Shown here in pieces: positions 17,458 through 25,287 of a stretch of 31,309 bases of DNA (positions are counted from its first letter, which is position 1; each line of letters begins with the position of its first letter). The stretch lies in contig CAZXCK010000037.1 of the NCBI GenBank assembly GCA_964639225.1, positions 1-31,309 of the forward strand, in the 5' to 3' direction. The position numbers and the translations under genes were made by a program. The notes beneath the pieces are model-generated. The model made no database searches, was not told the origin of the DNA, and was given only the letters and a program-made list of their open reading frames with translations. The stretch comes from CAZXCK01 sp964639225 (GTDB lineage: Bacteria; Chloroflexota; Anaerolineae; Aggregatilineales; Phototrophicaceae).

Positions 17458-20367
17458 TCAGGTGACGCGCTCACCTTCGAGATACGGTCGCAAATACTGC
17501 CCCGTATGACTGCCGGCAATGTTGACAATCTCCTCCGGCGATCCTTCCGCGATGACCATGCCGCCGGCGTCGCCGCCTTCCGGCCCCAGGTCGATGATGT
17601 GATCGGCGACCTTAATGATGTCCAGATTGTGCTCGATGACGACGACCGTATTCCCCTGGTCCACCAGCGTTTGCAGCACGTCTATCAGGCGTTTAACGTC
17701 TACCGCATGCAGACCCGTCGATGGCTCATCCAGAATGTAAAGCGTACTGCCGGTGGCCCGCTTGGACAGCTCGCGGCTGAGTTTAACACGCTGCGCCTCA
17801 CCGCCACTGAGTGTCGTCGCCGCCTGTCCGATGCGGATGTAACCCAGGCCGACCGCTTCCAGCGTCTCCAGCTTGGTGACAATCGTCGGGATGTTGGCGA
17901 AGAACTCAAGACCCTCGCTGACGGTCATATCCAGCACGTCGGCGATGCTCTTGCCCTTGTAGTGGACCTGAAGTGTCTCCCGATTGTAGCGCGTGCCCTT
18001 GCACACTTCGCAGTCGATGTAGATATCGGGCAGGAACTGCATCTCGATCTTGATCTGGCCCTGACCCTGGCAGTTCTCGCAGCGCCCGCCCTTCACGTTG
18101 AAGCTGAAGCGCCCCTGGCTGTAACCGCGTATCTTGCTCTCCGGCAGTTCGGCGAACAGTGTGCGCACCGCGTCGAACATCTTAGTGTACGTGCCCGGAT
18201 TGCTGCGCGGCGTGCGCCCAATCGGACTCTGATCGATGTTGATGATCTTGTCGATGTGCTCCACACCCTCGATGCTGTCATGCTGACCATGACGCACCCG
18301 ACTGCCGTTGACGATCTGCGTCAGCCGCTGGTACAGAATATCGACCACCAGTGTGCTTTTGCCGCTGCCGCTGACGCCGGTCACACACACCAGCTTGCCC
18401 AGCGGAAAAGCCACATCGATTCCCTTGAGATTGTTTTCGCGCGCCCCGCGCACGACAATTGCTTCACCAGTGCCGGGACGGCGACTGCCTGGCAAGCCGA
18501 TCTGGAAGCGCCCCGCCAGATAATTCCCGGTCGGGCTGGTCTCGACCTGCATCACCTCTTCCGGTGTGCCCTGTGCCACAATATAACCACCGTGTTCGCC
18601 CGCACCTGGACCCAGGTCCAGCAGCCAGTCAGCGCTGCGCAGAGTCTCCTCGTCATGCTCCACAACCAGCACCGTGTTGCCCAGGTCTCGCAGATCGACC
18701 AACGTGTTAATCAACCGGGCGTTATCGCGCTGATGCAGGCCAATCGACGGCTCGTCGAGCACGTACAGCACGCCCGTCAGCCGGCTGCCGACCTGCGTCG
18801 CCAGCCGGATACGCTGGGCTTCGCCACCGCTGAGAGTCCCGGCAGTACGGTTCAACGACAGATAGCCCAGGCCGACATCGTTGAGGAAACGCACCCGGTC
18901 AGCAATCTCCTTCAGAATCTGACGGGCGATCTGCTGGTCACGGTGCGAAAGCGCTTCAGTTGCGCCGTTCGGATTCTCAGACCCTTGCAGGTAACGCACC
19001 CAGTCGATGAGCTTGCCCACCGGAATCGCCGTCACCTCGTTGATGGGCTTATCCGCCACCGTTACCGCCAGCGCCTCTGGCCGCAGACGATGACCGCTGC
19101 ACGTCTTGCAGGGAACCTGCGTCATATACGCTTCGAGCTTTTCACGAATGTAATCCGACGTCGTCTCGCGGTGACGCCGGTTGAGGTTGTTGACCACGCC
19201 TTCATAGGCCGTCTGGTAGCTGCGCGTGTCGCCGTAGCGGTTGCGATAGTCAATACGCACCTTCTTACCCCGCGTGCCATATAGGATGATTTCCTGCTGC
19301 TCCGGCGCGAGGCTGCGCCAGGGCGCGTCGAACGGGATGCCATACGCCTCGCAGACAGCCACCATCACGTTGCGCGTCCAGCTATCATCGTCCATGTTCC
19401 AGCCGTTGGCGTCGATGGCGCCATCCGCCAGGCTGCGATCCGGATCGGAGATAATGTGGTTCGGGTCGAACTCCAGCCGGAATCCCAATCCCTGGCAGTC
19501 CGGGCAGGCTCCGCGCGGTGTGTTGAAACTGAATGTGCGCGGCTCGATCTCCGGGATGCTGCCATGCCCGTGGACGCAGGCCAGATGCTCACTGAACAGG
19601 ATGTCCTCAGCCGGTTCGACGCTCTGGTTGTTAACGATCATCACACCGTCGCCCAGTTCGAGCGCCGTCTCAACCGAGTCGGTCAGGCGAGATTCCGCGC
19701 TGCGCGCCGCTTCGGATTCGGGATCGTCATAATGGCGCACGATGAGCCGATCCACCACCACTTCGATGTTGTGGATCACGTAACGATCCACTTTGATGTC
19801 CTCATCGAGTCCCAGCACTTCACCATCGACCCGCACACGAGCGAACCCGGCCTTACGAATATCTTCCAGCACTTTATCGTGGTTGCCTTTTTTATCCCGA
19901 ATGACCGGTGCCAGGATCAGCGTGCGCGTGCCGTCCGGCAGCGACTTCACAGCGTCCACGATCTGCTGTGCGCTCTGGGCGATGACTTCCTCGCCGCATA
20001 CCGGACAATGCGGCACACCGATACGGGCATACAGCAGACGCAGATAGTCGTATATCTCGGTCACCGTGCCCACCGTCGAGCGCGGATTCTGGCTGACGCC
20101 CTTCTGGTCAATCGACACAGCCGGACTCAGTCCCTCGATCTGATCGACATCCGGCTTTTCCATCTGACCCAGAAACTGCCGCGCGTAGGCGCTCAGGCTT
20201 TCCACATAGCGGCGCTGCCCCTCGGCGAAAATCGTATCGAACGCCAGCGACGACTTGCCCGAACCGGACAAACCACTGATGACGACCAACTGGTTGCGGG
20301 GAATCTCGACATCAATGTTCTTGAGGTTGTGCTCGCGCGCCCCTCTGACGATGATTTTATCCTGCAT
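17458..20367 (-). CDS. uvrA: excinuclease ABC subunit A
   Basis: Damage-recognition ATPase of nucleotide excision repair, acting as a dimer with UvrB. It is 969 residues with two ABC ATPase modules. Walker A motifs are 'GLSGSGKSS' (33-41) and, in the second half, 'GVSGSGKST'. The signatures 'LSGGEAQRIRLA' and 'LSGGEAQRVKLS' are each followed by 'LDEPS.GLH'. The second zinc module 'CENCQGQGQI...CEVCKG' is intact. The first reads 'ACVHGHGSIPEIEPRTFSFNTPRGACPDC': the usual second Cys of the CPxC pair is Gly, with His on both sides. AAGG lies a few bases before the ATG. A good promoter with a LexA-box-like element is upstream, as expected for a DNA-damage-inducible gene. Monocistronic. Confidence 0.97.
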   Translation of the reverse strand: MQDKIIVRGAREHNLKNIDVEIPRNQLVVISGLSGSGKSSLAFDTIFAEGQRRYVESLSAYARQFLGQMEKPDVDQIEGLSPAVSIDQKGVSQNPRSTVGTVTEIYDYLRLLYARIGVPHCPVCGEEVIAQSAQQIVDAVKSLPDGTRTLILAPVIRDKKGNHDKVLEDIRKAGFARVRVDGEVLGLDEDIKVDRYVIHNIEVVVDRLIVRHYDDPESEAARSAESRLTDSVETALELGDGVMIVNNQSVEPAEDILFSEHLACVHGHGSIPEIEPRTFSFNTPRGACPDCQGLGFRLEFDPNHIISDPDRSLADGAIDANGWNMDDDSWTRNVMVAVCEAYGIPFDAPWRSLAPEQQEIILYGTRGKKVRIDYRNRYGDTRSYQTAYEGVVNNLNRRHRETTSDYIREKLEAYMTQVPCKTCSGHRLRPEALAVTVADKPINEVTAIPVGKLIDWVRYLQGSENPNGATEALSHRDQQIARQILKEIADRVRFLNDVGLGYLSLNRTAGTLSGGEAQRIRLATQVGSRLTGVLYVLDEPSIGLHQRDNARLINTLVDLRDLGNTVLVVEHDEETLRSADWLLDLGPGAGEHGGYIVAQGTPEEVMQVETSPTGNYLAGRFQIGLPGSRRPGTGEAIVVRGARENNLKGIDVAFPLGKLVCVTGVSGSGKSTLVVDILYQRLTQIVNGSRVRHGQHDSIEGVEHIDKIINIDQSPIGRTPRSNPGTYTKMFDAVRTLFAELPESKIRGYSQGRFSFNVKGGRCENCQGQGQIKIEMQFLPDIYIDCEVCKGTRYNRETLQVHYKGKSIADVLDMTVSEGLEFFANIPTIVTKLETLEAVGLGYIRIGQAATTLSGGEAQRVKLSRELSKRATGSTLYILDEPSTGLHAVDVKRLIDVLQTLVDQGNTVVVIEHNLDIIKVADHIIDLGPEGGDAGGMVIAEGSPEEIVNIAGSHTGQYLRPYLEGERVT

Positions 20368-20409
20368 GATGCCTTTTTTCTTTCAGCTTGTGCCTGGCAG
20401 AAGGGGAAT

Positions 20410-20449
20410 GCAACATCTGTTCTACATTATAGCGCGCAGAACAATGTTG
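20410..20449 (-). promoter_or_regulatory. candidate LexA/SOS operator over the uvrA promoter
   Basis: On the minus strand bases 20423-20410 read AGAACAGATGTTGC, matching 12 of 14 positions of the Gram-positive SOS box CGAACRNRYGTTYC. This segment is also one arm of a longer inverted repeat whose other arm, 20438-20449 (AGAACAATGTTG on the + strand), is a near copy. The -10 lies between the arms and the -35 overlaps the far arm. This is where a repressor would block transcription. Confidence 0.6.
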
Positions 20450-20453
20450 GCAA
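20426..20453 (-). promoter_or_regulatory. sigma70 promoter of uvrA
   Basis: Minus strand: TTGCCA (20453-20448, 5/6 match) then 16 bases then TATAAT (20431-20426, perfect). Predicted start near 20419, giving a leader of about 50 bases. Confidence 0.8.
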
Positions 20454-20519
20454 CGGTGAATAACGTAGCACCAGCACCTGAATCCCGGTCTACGGTGCGA
20501 TGAGTGCCACCTGAAAATA

Positions 20520-20558
20520 CCGACAGCCGCCACCCCGATTACAGGCGACGGCTGCCGG
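20520..20558 (-). terminator. terminator of the DUF3048 gene
   Basis: A long imperfect stem (arms 20520-20534 and 20544-20558, about 13 of 15 positions pairing) is followed on the minus strand by TATTTTC. It lies 15 bases after the stop codon at 20573. Confidence 0.65.
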
Positions 20559-20572
20559 AATGCCTGCGAATA

Positions 20573-21928
20573 CTAATTGTCAGCAGCGAGCGCCGTCGGG
20601 TCAATCGTCGGTGTCGCAGTCAGCGCGATAGCGGTCGCCGTCGCCGGCATGTCGGTGTATTCCTCGGCCATCGTCACAAATCCCAGCCCACGCACAACAG
20701 ACACCCAGGTACGGCCCGGCCTGAGCATGATCGGTGTGTTGTTACCATAGATCAGTTGCAGCGCGCTGCCCGGATTGTCATCCTGGCGACGCCAGAAACC
20801 CTGGTAAACTACGCCGTCACGCATCACATAGGCACGCCCCTGGTCCCACAGTTCGATGCCAATCGATTCATAATTGGCGCCTTCTGGAAACAGGTCCGGG
20901 CGGCGCACATGTGGCACCTCGATGACGACCAGGTTATCCGCCCAGATTTGCTCACCATCCCCGGCGTCGAAGTGCGGCACACCATCAGTAAAGCGAATGT
21001 AATGCCCGGTATCTGGCTGGTACTGCCAGCGCGCATTGGCCTGATCCCACCAGTCGATATAAATATCGTTCGCTGGCAAACCGTCCGGGTCCGGCACCTC
21101 ACTGAAAGCGAAACCACGTGCGCGCATACCCGTATTGACGTTACGGCGCGTCGCCAGATCGTACAATACCGTTGTGTCCAGGAAAAGCGTATGCTCAAAA
21201 TCGACACCGGGACGGCGTTCGTCGCGACAGAAACCGGCGTTCTCACAGTTATCACCCTTCAACGGAGAAAACGCCTGGAACACCCAGTCCGACGACATAA
21301 TCAACTGCTGGATCGGCTCGCTGGTTCCGGCATAAGCCAGCAACGCGCTGTACATCATCACCAGTTCCATATCGACCAGGCGCGCGCTGCGCACCGAGCC
21401 AACTCGTTCGGGAGCGTTACTCCGGTAGATGGCGGCAAACCGCGTCACTCCGCCCTCAGCTTCCACCTCATAGACAACGTCAGCCAGGTTGACACCGGTC
21501 TGCGGGCGTACCATCGGCGGGAAGTTGGAAATCTTCACAATCAGATTGCGGCGCGCCATCGCCTCCTCATTCGGATACGGCAGCCCGGTCAGCGGATTGA
21601 ATCCTTCGGGATAGCTGACCGGCCCCACCTGGGTCGGCGTCGGTGAGGGGGTATCGGTAGGCAGTGGCGTAGAGGTGGCGGTAGGTGTGGCCGTGTCGGT
21701 GGCCGTCGGCGAACTGGTCGCTGTTGGCGAACTGGTCGCTGTGGATGTTTGGGTCGGTGTAGCCGTCGGCCCGGCGGGTGTGTTCGTCGCAAAATTGATC
21801 GCCTGAGGGCGCGGCGTATTGGTCGCAAAGACCTGCTGCAACACATGACCACCAGCCAGAGCCGGCATCATTACCAGTGCACTCAACATCAGCACGCTAA
21901 TCGCAAATAATCCGTTAACTCGACGCAT
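20573..21928 (-). CDS. DUF3048 domain secreted protein (YerB-like)
   Basis: 451 residues. An N-terminal signal or anchor segment covers about 5-25 ('GLFAISVLMLSALVMMPALAGG'), with no lipobox Cys. A Thr/Pro/Ser linker follows at about 35-100. The DUF3048 domain runs from about 107: 'NPLTGLPYP', 'RRNLIVKISNFPPMVRPQTGVNLADVVYEVEAEGGVTRFAAIYRS', 'GSVRSARLVDMEL', then a C-terminal half ending 'RTWVSVV'. B. subtilis YerB is the best-known member; the biochemical role of the family is not established, and an extracellular or envelope function is inferred. GGGGAAG precedes the ATG. It is divergent from the PIG-L gene. A short Thr-rich tail repeats the linker composition. Confidence 0.88.
   Translation of the reverse strand: MRRVNGLFAISVLMLSALVMMPALAGGHVLQQVFATNTPRPQAINFATNTPAGPTATPTQTSTATSSPTATSSPTATDTATPTATSTPLPTDTPSPTPTQVGPVSYPEGFNPLTGLPYPNEEAMARRNLIVKISNFPPMVRPQTGVNLADVVYEVEAEGGVTRFAAIYRSNAPERVGSVRSARLVDMELVMMYSALLAYAGTSEPIQQLIMSSDWVFQAFSPLKGDNCENAGFCRDERRPGVDFEHTLFLDTTVLYDLATRRNVNTGMRARGFAFSEVPDPDGLPANDIYIDWWDQANARWQYQPDTGHYIRFTDGVPHFDAGDGEQIWADNLVVIEVPHVRRPDLFPEGANYESIGIELWDQGRAYVMRDGVVYQGFWRRQDDNPGSALQLIYGNNTPIMLRPGRTWVSVVRGLGFVTMAEEYTDMPATATAIALTATPTIDPTALAADN
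21708..21743 (-). repeat. 18-bp tandem duplication in the Thr/Pro linker
   Basis: Two adjacent copies of an 18-base unit (21708-21725 and 21726-21743, one mismatch) encode two successive TSSPTA blocks in the DUF3048 protein. This is probably a recent slippage event. Confidence 0.75.
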
Positions 21929-22040
21929 AGGCTTCCCCGTGTGATTGACATGGCTTACTTCGGGTTACGGCGAAGAAGTATAGGGCTATCTATGGATGTT
22001 GCACAGGGGTTATTCGATTAGCGTGGGGCAAGCGTCTGAT

Positions 22041-22069
22041 TTTACGCACATCCCAAACTGGGGTATGAT
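22041..22069 (+). promoter_or_regulatory. promoter of the PIG-L deacetylase gene
   Basis: TTTACG (22041-22046), 17 bases, TATGAT (22064-22069); predicted start about 20 bases before the ATG at 22096. GGAGGG before the ATG is a strong ribosome site. Confidence 0.55.
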
Positions 22070-22095
22070 GGGGCAACTTCTGTGGAGGGAAAACA

Positions 22096-22953
22096 ATGTC
22101 AAAACGGATGTTAATCGCGTTCGCTCACCCGGACGATGAAAGCTTTGGCATGGGCGGTACCATCGCCCGCTATGCCGCTGAAGGTGTGGAGACTTATCTC
22201 ATCTGTGCGACCAATGGCGATGCCGGCACCGTCGCGCCAGATAAATTGCAGAACTACCGCTCCATTACCGAACTGCGCCTTGCCGAATTGGACTGTGCCG
22301 CACATATTCTGGGCCTGCGCCAGATTTTCAAGTTCGGTTACAGCGACAGCGGCATGATGCACTCCGCCGACAACGACAACCCGGATTGTCTGTGGTACGC
22401 CTGGCAGCAACGCCCGGAAGCGGTCACCCGGCGCGTCGTCGAGGTCATACGAACTGTCAAACCACAGGTTGTCGTGACATTCAACGAATACGGCGGCTAT
22501 GGTCACCCGGACCACATCGCCATCCACAGCGCGACCGTTGCCGCCTTTCATCTGGCCGGAGACCCGGATTACATCACCGAGGGCTGCCCACCCTACACCC
22601 CGCAGAAACTCTATTACACCAGCATCCCCGCCACCATGATCAAAATCGGCGTGTGGATGATGCGCCTGCGTGGCAAAGACCCGCGCCGGGCAGGAGTCAA
22701 CCAGGATGTCGATGTCCAGGCAATCCTGGAACACATCAACCCCATTCACACGCGCGTTAGCATCCGGGATTTCCTGGAACTGTGGGAAGCAGCCAGCGCC
22801 TGCCACGCCAGCCAGAACAGCGGCTCAATCGCGCCCCTGTGGATACGCAAACTGCTGACAACCAGCCAGGGCTTCACCCGCGCCTGGCCTTGCCCGGACC
22901 ACGACCGCGTCGACGAAACCGATCTGTTCGCCGGCGTCCAGGCCGACCGCTGA
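22096..22953 (+). CDS. PIG-L family (LmbE-like) deacetylase
   Basis: 285 residues. Zinc-dependent N-acetyl-glucosamine deacetylase fold as in MshB, BshB and LmbE. The metal-binding motif is 'AHPDDE' (His11, Asp13, Asp14 as base), with the third ligand in 'GYGHPDH' (His137 to His140). The N-terminal Rossmann-like strands 'RMLIAFAHPDD' and 'VETYLICATNGDAG' fit the family. Close length and layout to MshB/Mca makes a thiol-sugar conjugate or a GlcNAc lipid possible as substrate, but neighbours give no help. Its stop codon abuts the stop of the convergent membrane-protein gene with no spacer. Confidence 0.9.
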   Translation: MSKRMLIAFAHPDDESFGMGGTIARYAAEGVETYLICATNGDAGTVAPDKLQNYRSITELRLAELDCAAHILGLRQIFKFGYSDSGMMHSADNDNPDCLWYAWQQRPEAVTRRVVEVIRTVKPQVVVTFNEYGGYGHPDHIAIHSATVAAFHLAGDPDYITEGCPPYTPQKLYYTSIPATMIKIGVWMMRLRGKDPRRAGVNQDVDVQAILEHINPIHTRVSIRDFLELWEAASACHASQNSGSIAPLWIRKLLTTSQGFTRAWPCPDHDRVDETDLFAGVQADR

Positions 22954-25044
22954 CTAGCGCAGCGCCACCTCGATCACCGCCAGTCGATGGTCTGAAGCCC
23001 GGCTGTCGATGACACCCCAGCCAACCGCCTGCAGGCTGGGTGTCGTCCAGATGTAGTCCAACCGGGCGCGGGCATCGGTGCGCCAGAACGTGGCCGTGAT
23101 GTCGAGCTGCTGCCCGGCGAAGTGATCGACAAAGCCGCTCTCCCGCATCCGCTGGATCAGGTCAGAGTCCGGCACATTATTAAACGTGCCGCCAATAACC
23201 GTGCGCCCCAATTGGCCCTCCGGCTGGTGATGGGCGCTGATGATACCAAACACCTGGCTGAGCTGCGCCTGCTGACTCTGCTCGATGCCGGTCAGGTCGC
23301 TGGTGCTGCCGGAAACCAGCAGCGGATCCAGCCAGGTGTTATAAATCGTGATGACGCCCGCATCCGGGCGCACCTGGACTCGTTGCAAACCCGTCTGACT
23401 GCCCACACTGTCGAGCAGCACGCCATCGTCAAACACAATCTCAATATTCGACAACACCGCCAGCCCCTGCAGACCTTCGATAGTCGGCAAAAAGCGCATA
23501 TCCATGCCCAGACGTCGCGCCAGCCACAACGCCTGATCGACACCAAAACTGGTGAGCTTACCTGCCTCAACTTCCTGCAACAGCACAATATTAGCACCGC
23601 TCTGCTGGATGGTCTGCGCCTGGGCTTCGAGGTCAAAGTGGAAGAATTCGTTATAACCGGCGTGAATGTTATATGTCCCCACACGGACCGTCTCCAGGTT
23701 GGTAAAACCGGTCACCACCGGCGGCTGCGCCAGCATCGCGCCACCAACCGCCGCGCCGCCCACCAGAACCAGCGCGGCCAGCGACTGCACCACCGACCCA
23801 CCGGACCAGCCAATCCGGCGGCGCATCTGTACCATCGACAGTGCCGCCAGGAAGGCCGCCAGCAGCAGAACCGCCAGTCCCATCTCGCGGAAGCCGCGCA
23901 GCAGCGGCGGGATAATCGGGTTGAGGAAGTTGAGGTCCGGGCCGAAATCGCGGACAAATGCGTATTCATACGTGAAGATGTCAAACACGACCAGCACGCC
24001 AAAGATCACCGTACCCAGCACAATCCACAGCGCCGCGAAATTCCGCTCTCTGCCTGCCTGAGGACGCACCAGCCACCACCACCACAGGCTGGCCGCTAAC
24101 TGCGCAGCGACCAGCGCGCCAGCGGCAATCCAGCCACCGAGCCGCGCGCCAAGCACAATCAGCAGCATGACCAGTAGCATCCAGACCCAGCCGCGCACGC
24201 TGCTGTCGAACAGTCCCAGCAGCCGCCGCGCCTGCGAACGGACAGCCGGCATCAGCGGCAGCAATGTAGCCACCAGCAGCAGCGGCACGATCAGCGCGTA
24301 ATCGGTGCCGGTGCGCGCCGCGACGACGTTGGGCATCGCCAGCACGGAAAGCTGCAAAAACAGCAGCGCCCCCAGCCCGATTCCACCCCATACGGTCATG
24401 ATACCCCGGTCCGCCGAGATGCTGTCGTCGTCGCGCTGGCGACGGGCTTCGAGTTCGTAGGTGATGCCGATGATCGCCGCCAGCACCACCACGCTCACCG
24501 ACAGCACCAGTTGTGTAGGGGCGTAGTCAATTGACCAGGATGGGTCAAGTGTGTCGCCAGCAGCGCGGAGCAACTGGTCAGCAGCCAGCGCCAGCACCAT
24601 CATCAGCGGCAGTGTCCGCGCCCGGTGACGAACCAGCAGCGTCACATACACCAACCCGCCGCCAACGGTCATCGCGCCAGACACGACCGGTGATACGTCC
24701 GGGTTATCCGCCATCAGATAACGTCCTACCGCTGCCAGCGCGACGGCGATCACAATCAGCAGGCGCACCCGACCGATGAACAGGATCAGCAGTGGCAGTG
24801 CCAGCATGTACGCGAGAAAGGTCAGCTCGCCGTTAACGGTAGACGGCTCCACCAGGCCGGGCAGGTTCGGGTCAACACGCGCCAGATCAAGCAGTGGATA
24901 CAACGACGCGCTGCCTGCATGGGCGTAAACCGTACCGATCAGGAACCGCAGCGCCTGAACAAAAAACAGGCCCACCAGTGCGGCCTCGATGGCATAGAGC
25001 GCGGGTAGGTTTGCAGCGAGTAGTGTACGCAGGCGACCTGGCAT
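22954..25044 (-). CDS. polytopic membrane protein with C-terminal EEP (endonuclease/exonuclease/phosphatase) domain, CWH43-like
   Basis: 696 residues. The first 450 contain about 11-13 hydrophobic helices, and an EEP-type domain follows at 454-696. In that domain 'RVGTYNIHAGYNE' carries Asn459, 'IVLLQEVEAG' Glu491, 'RLDYIW' Asp663 and 'ASDHR' Asp685/His686. Two positions normally catalytic are changed: the 'N-T-H-L' His is Trp571 ('YNTWLD') and the 'GDFN' Asp is Thr620 ('GGTFNN'). The layout and the 'TYNIHxGYxE' phrase recall CWH43/PGAP2IP, eukaryotic proteins of GPI-lipid remodelling, so a membrane-lipid substrate or a binding-only role is conceivable. The start at 25044 has GGGAG upstream; a longer frame to 25185 is rejected because it crosses the -10. 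Confidence 0.8.
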   Translation of the reverse strand: MPGRLRTLLAANLPALYAIEAALVGLFFVQALRFLIGTVYAHAGSASLYPLLDLARVDPNLPGLVEPSTVNGELTFLAYMLALPLLILFIGRVRLLIVIAVALAAVGRYLMADNPDVSPVVSGAMTVGGGLVYVTLLVRHRARTLPLMMVLALAADQLLRAAGDTLDPSWSIDYAPTQLVLSVSVVVLAAIIGITYELEARRQRDDDSISADRGIMTVWGGIGLGALLFLQLSVLAMPNVVAARTGTDYALIVPLLLVATLLPLMPAVRSQARRLLGLFDSSVRGWVWMLLVMLLIVLGARLGGWIAAGALVAAQLAASLWWWWLVRPQAGRERNFAALWIVLGTVIFGVLVVFDIFTYEYAFVRDFGPDLNFLNPIIPPLLRGFREMGLAVLLLAAFLAALSMVQMRRRIGWSGGSVVQSLAALVLVGGAAVGGAMLAQPPVVTGFTNLETVRVGTYNIHAGYNEFFHFDLEAQAQTIQQSGANIVLLQEVEAGKLTSFGVDQALWLARRLGMDMRFLPTIEGLQGLAVLSNIEIVFDDGVLLDSVGSQTGLQRVQVRPDAGVITIYNTWLDPLLVSGSTSDLTGIEQSQQAQLSQVFGIISAHHQPEGQLGRTVIGGTFNNVPDSDLIQRMRESGFVDHFAGQQLDITATFWRTDARARLDYIWTTPSLQAVGWGVIDSRASDHRLAVIEVALR

Positions 25045-25084
25045 GCGGAACTCCCGGTTGAGGTCGGTCAGAATTACTCTATTC

Positions 25085-25090
25085 AGTATA
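25085..25090 (-). promoter_or_regulatory. possible -10 of the EEP membrane protein gene
   Basis: TATACT on the minus strand, about 40 bases before the ATG at 25044; no clear -35. Found in the 243-base divergent spacer with the amidohydrolase gene, which otherwise shows nothing. Confidence 0.35.
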
Positions 25091-25233
25091 ACCTGAAGCA
25101 AGACCGGTTTACCACGCCGACAACACGCTGCGCGACAGACCGACCAGGCATCAAGCGACACGCCATCTGGCAAGAGGTAAACCAATCGCGGATTTTGTTA
25201 AACAGGTATCAGGGAAATTACCACAAACTAGGG

Positions 25234-25239
25234 TATAAT
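25234..25239 (+). promoter_or_regulatory. -10 element of the amidohydrolase-CYTH gene
   Basis: Perfect TATAAT in an AT-rich stretch, with a weak -35. It predicts a start near 25245 and so lies downstream of the first in-frame ATG (25195), which supports the GTG start at 25288. Confidence 0.55.
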
Positions 25240-25287
25240 TTTAGCAATTTCGTACTATTTTGCACCAGCAACGAAGGGGGCTGTATT

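Noticed and set aside
17358..17528. N-terminal extension of queG
   Set aside because: Would cross the uvrA terminator and overlap the uvrA 3' end; the family starts at the ATG at 17357.
17506..19284. 592-codon open frame on the + strand inside uvrA
   Set aside because: It is antisense to a fully conserved gene and its translation is rich in Arg, His and Gln with no recognisable domain; a shadow frame of GC-rich coding DNA.
25195..25287. ATG start of the amidohydrolase frame at 25195
   Set aside because: Lies upstream of the TATAAT at 25234 and adds residues unlike the family; the GTG at 25288 has a strong ribosome site.
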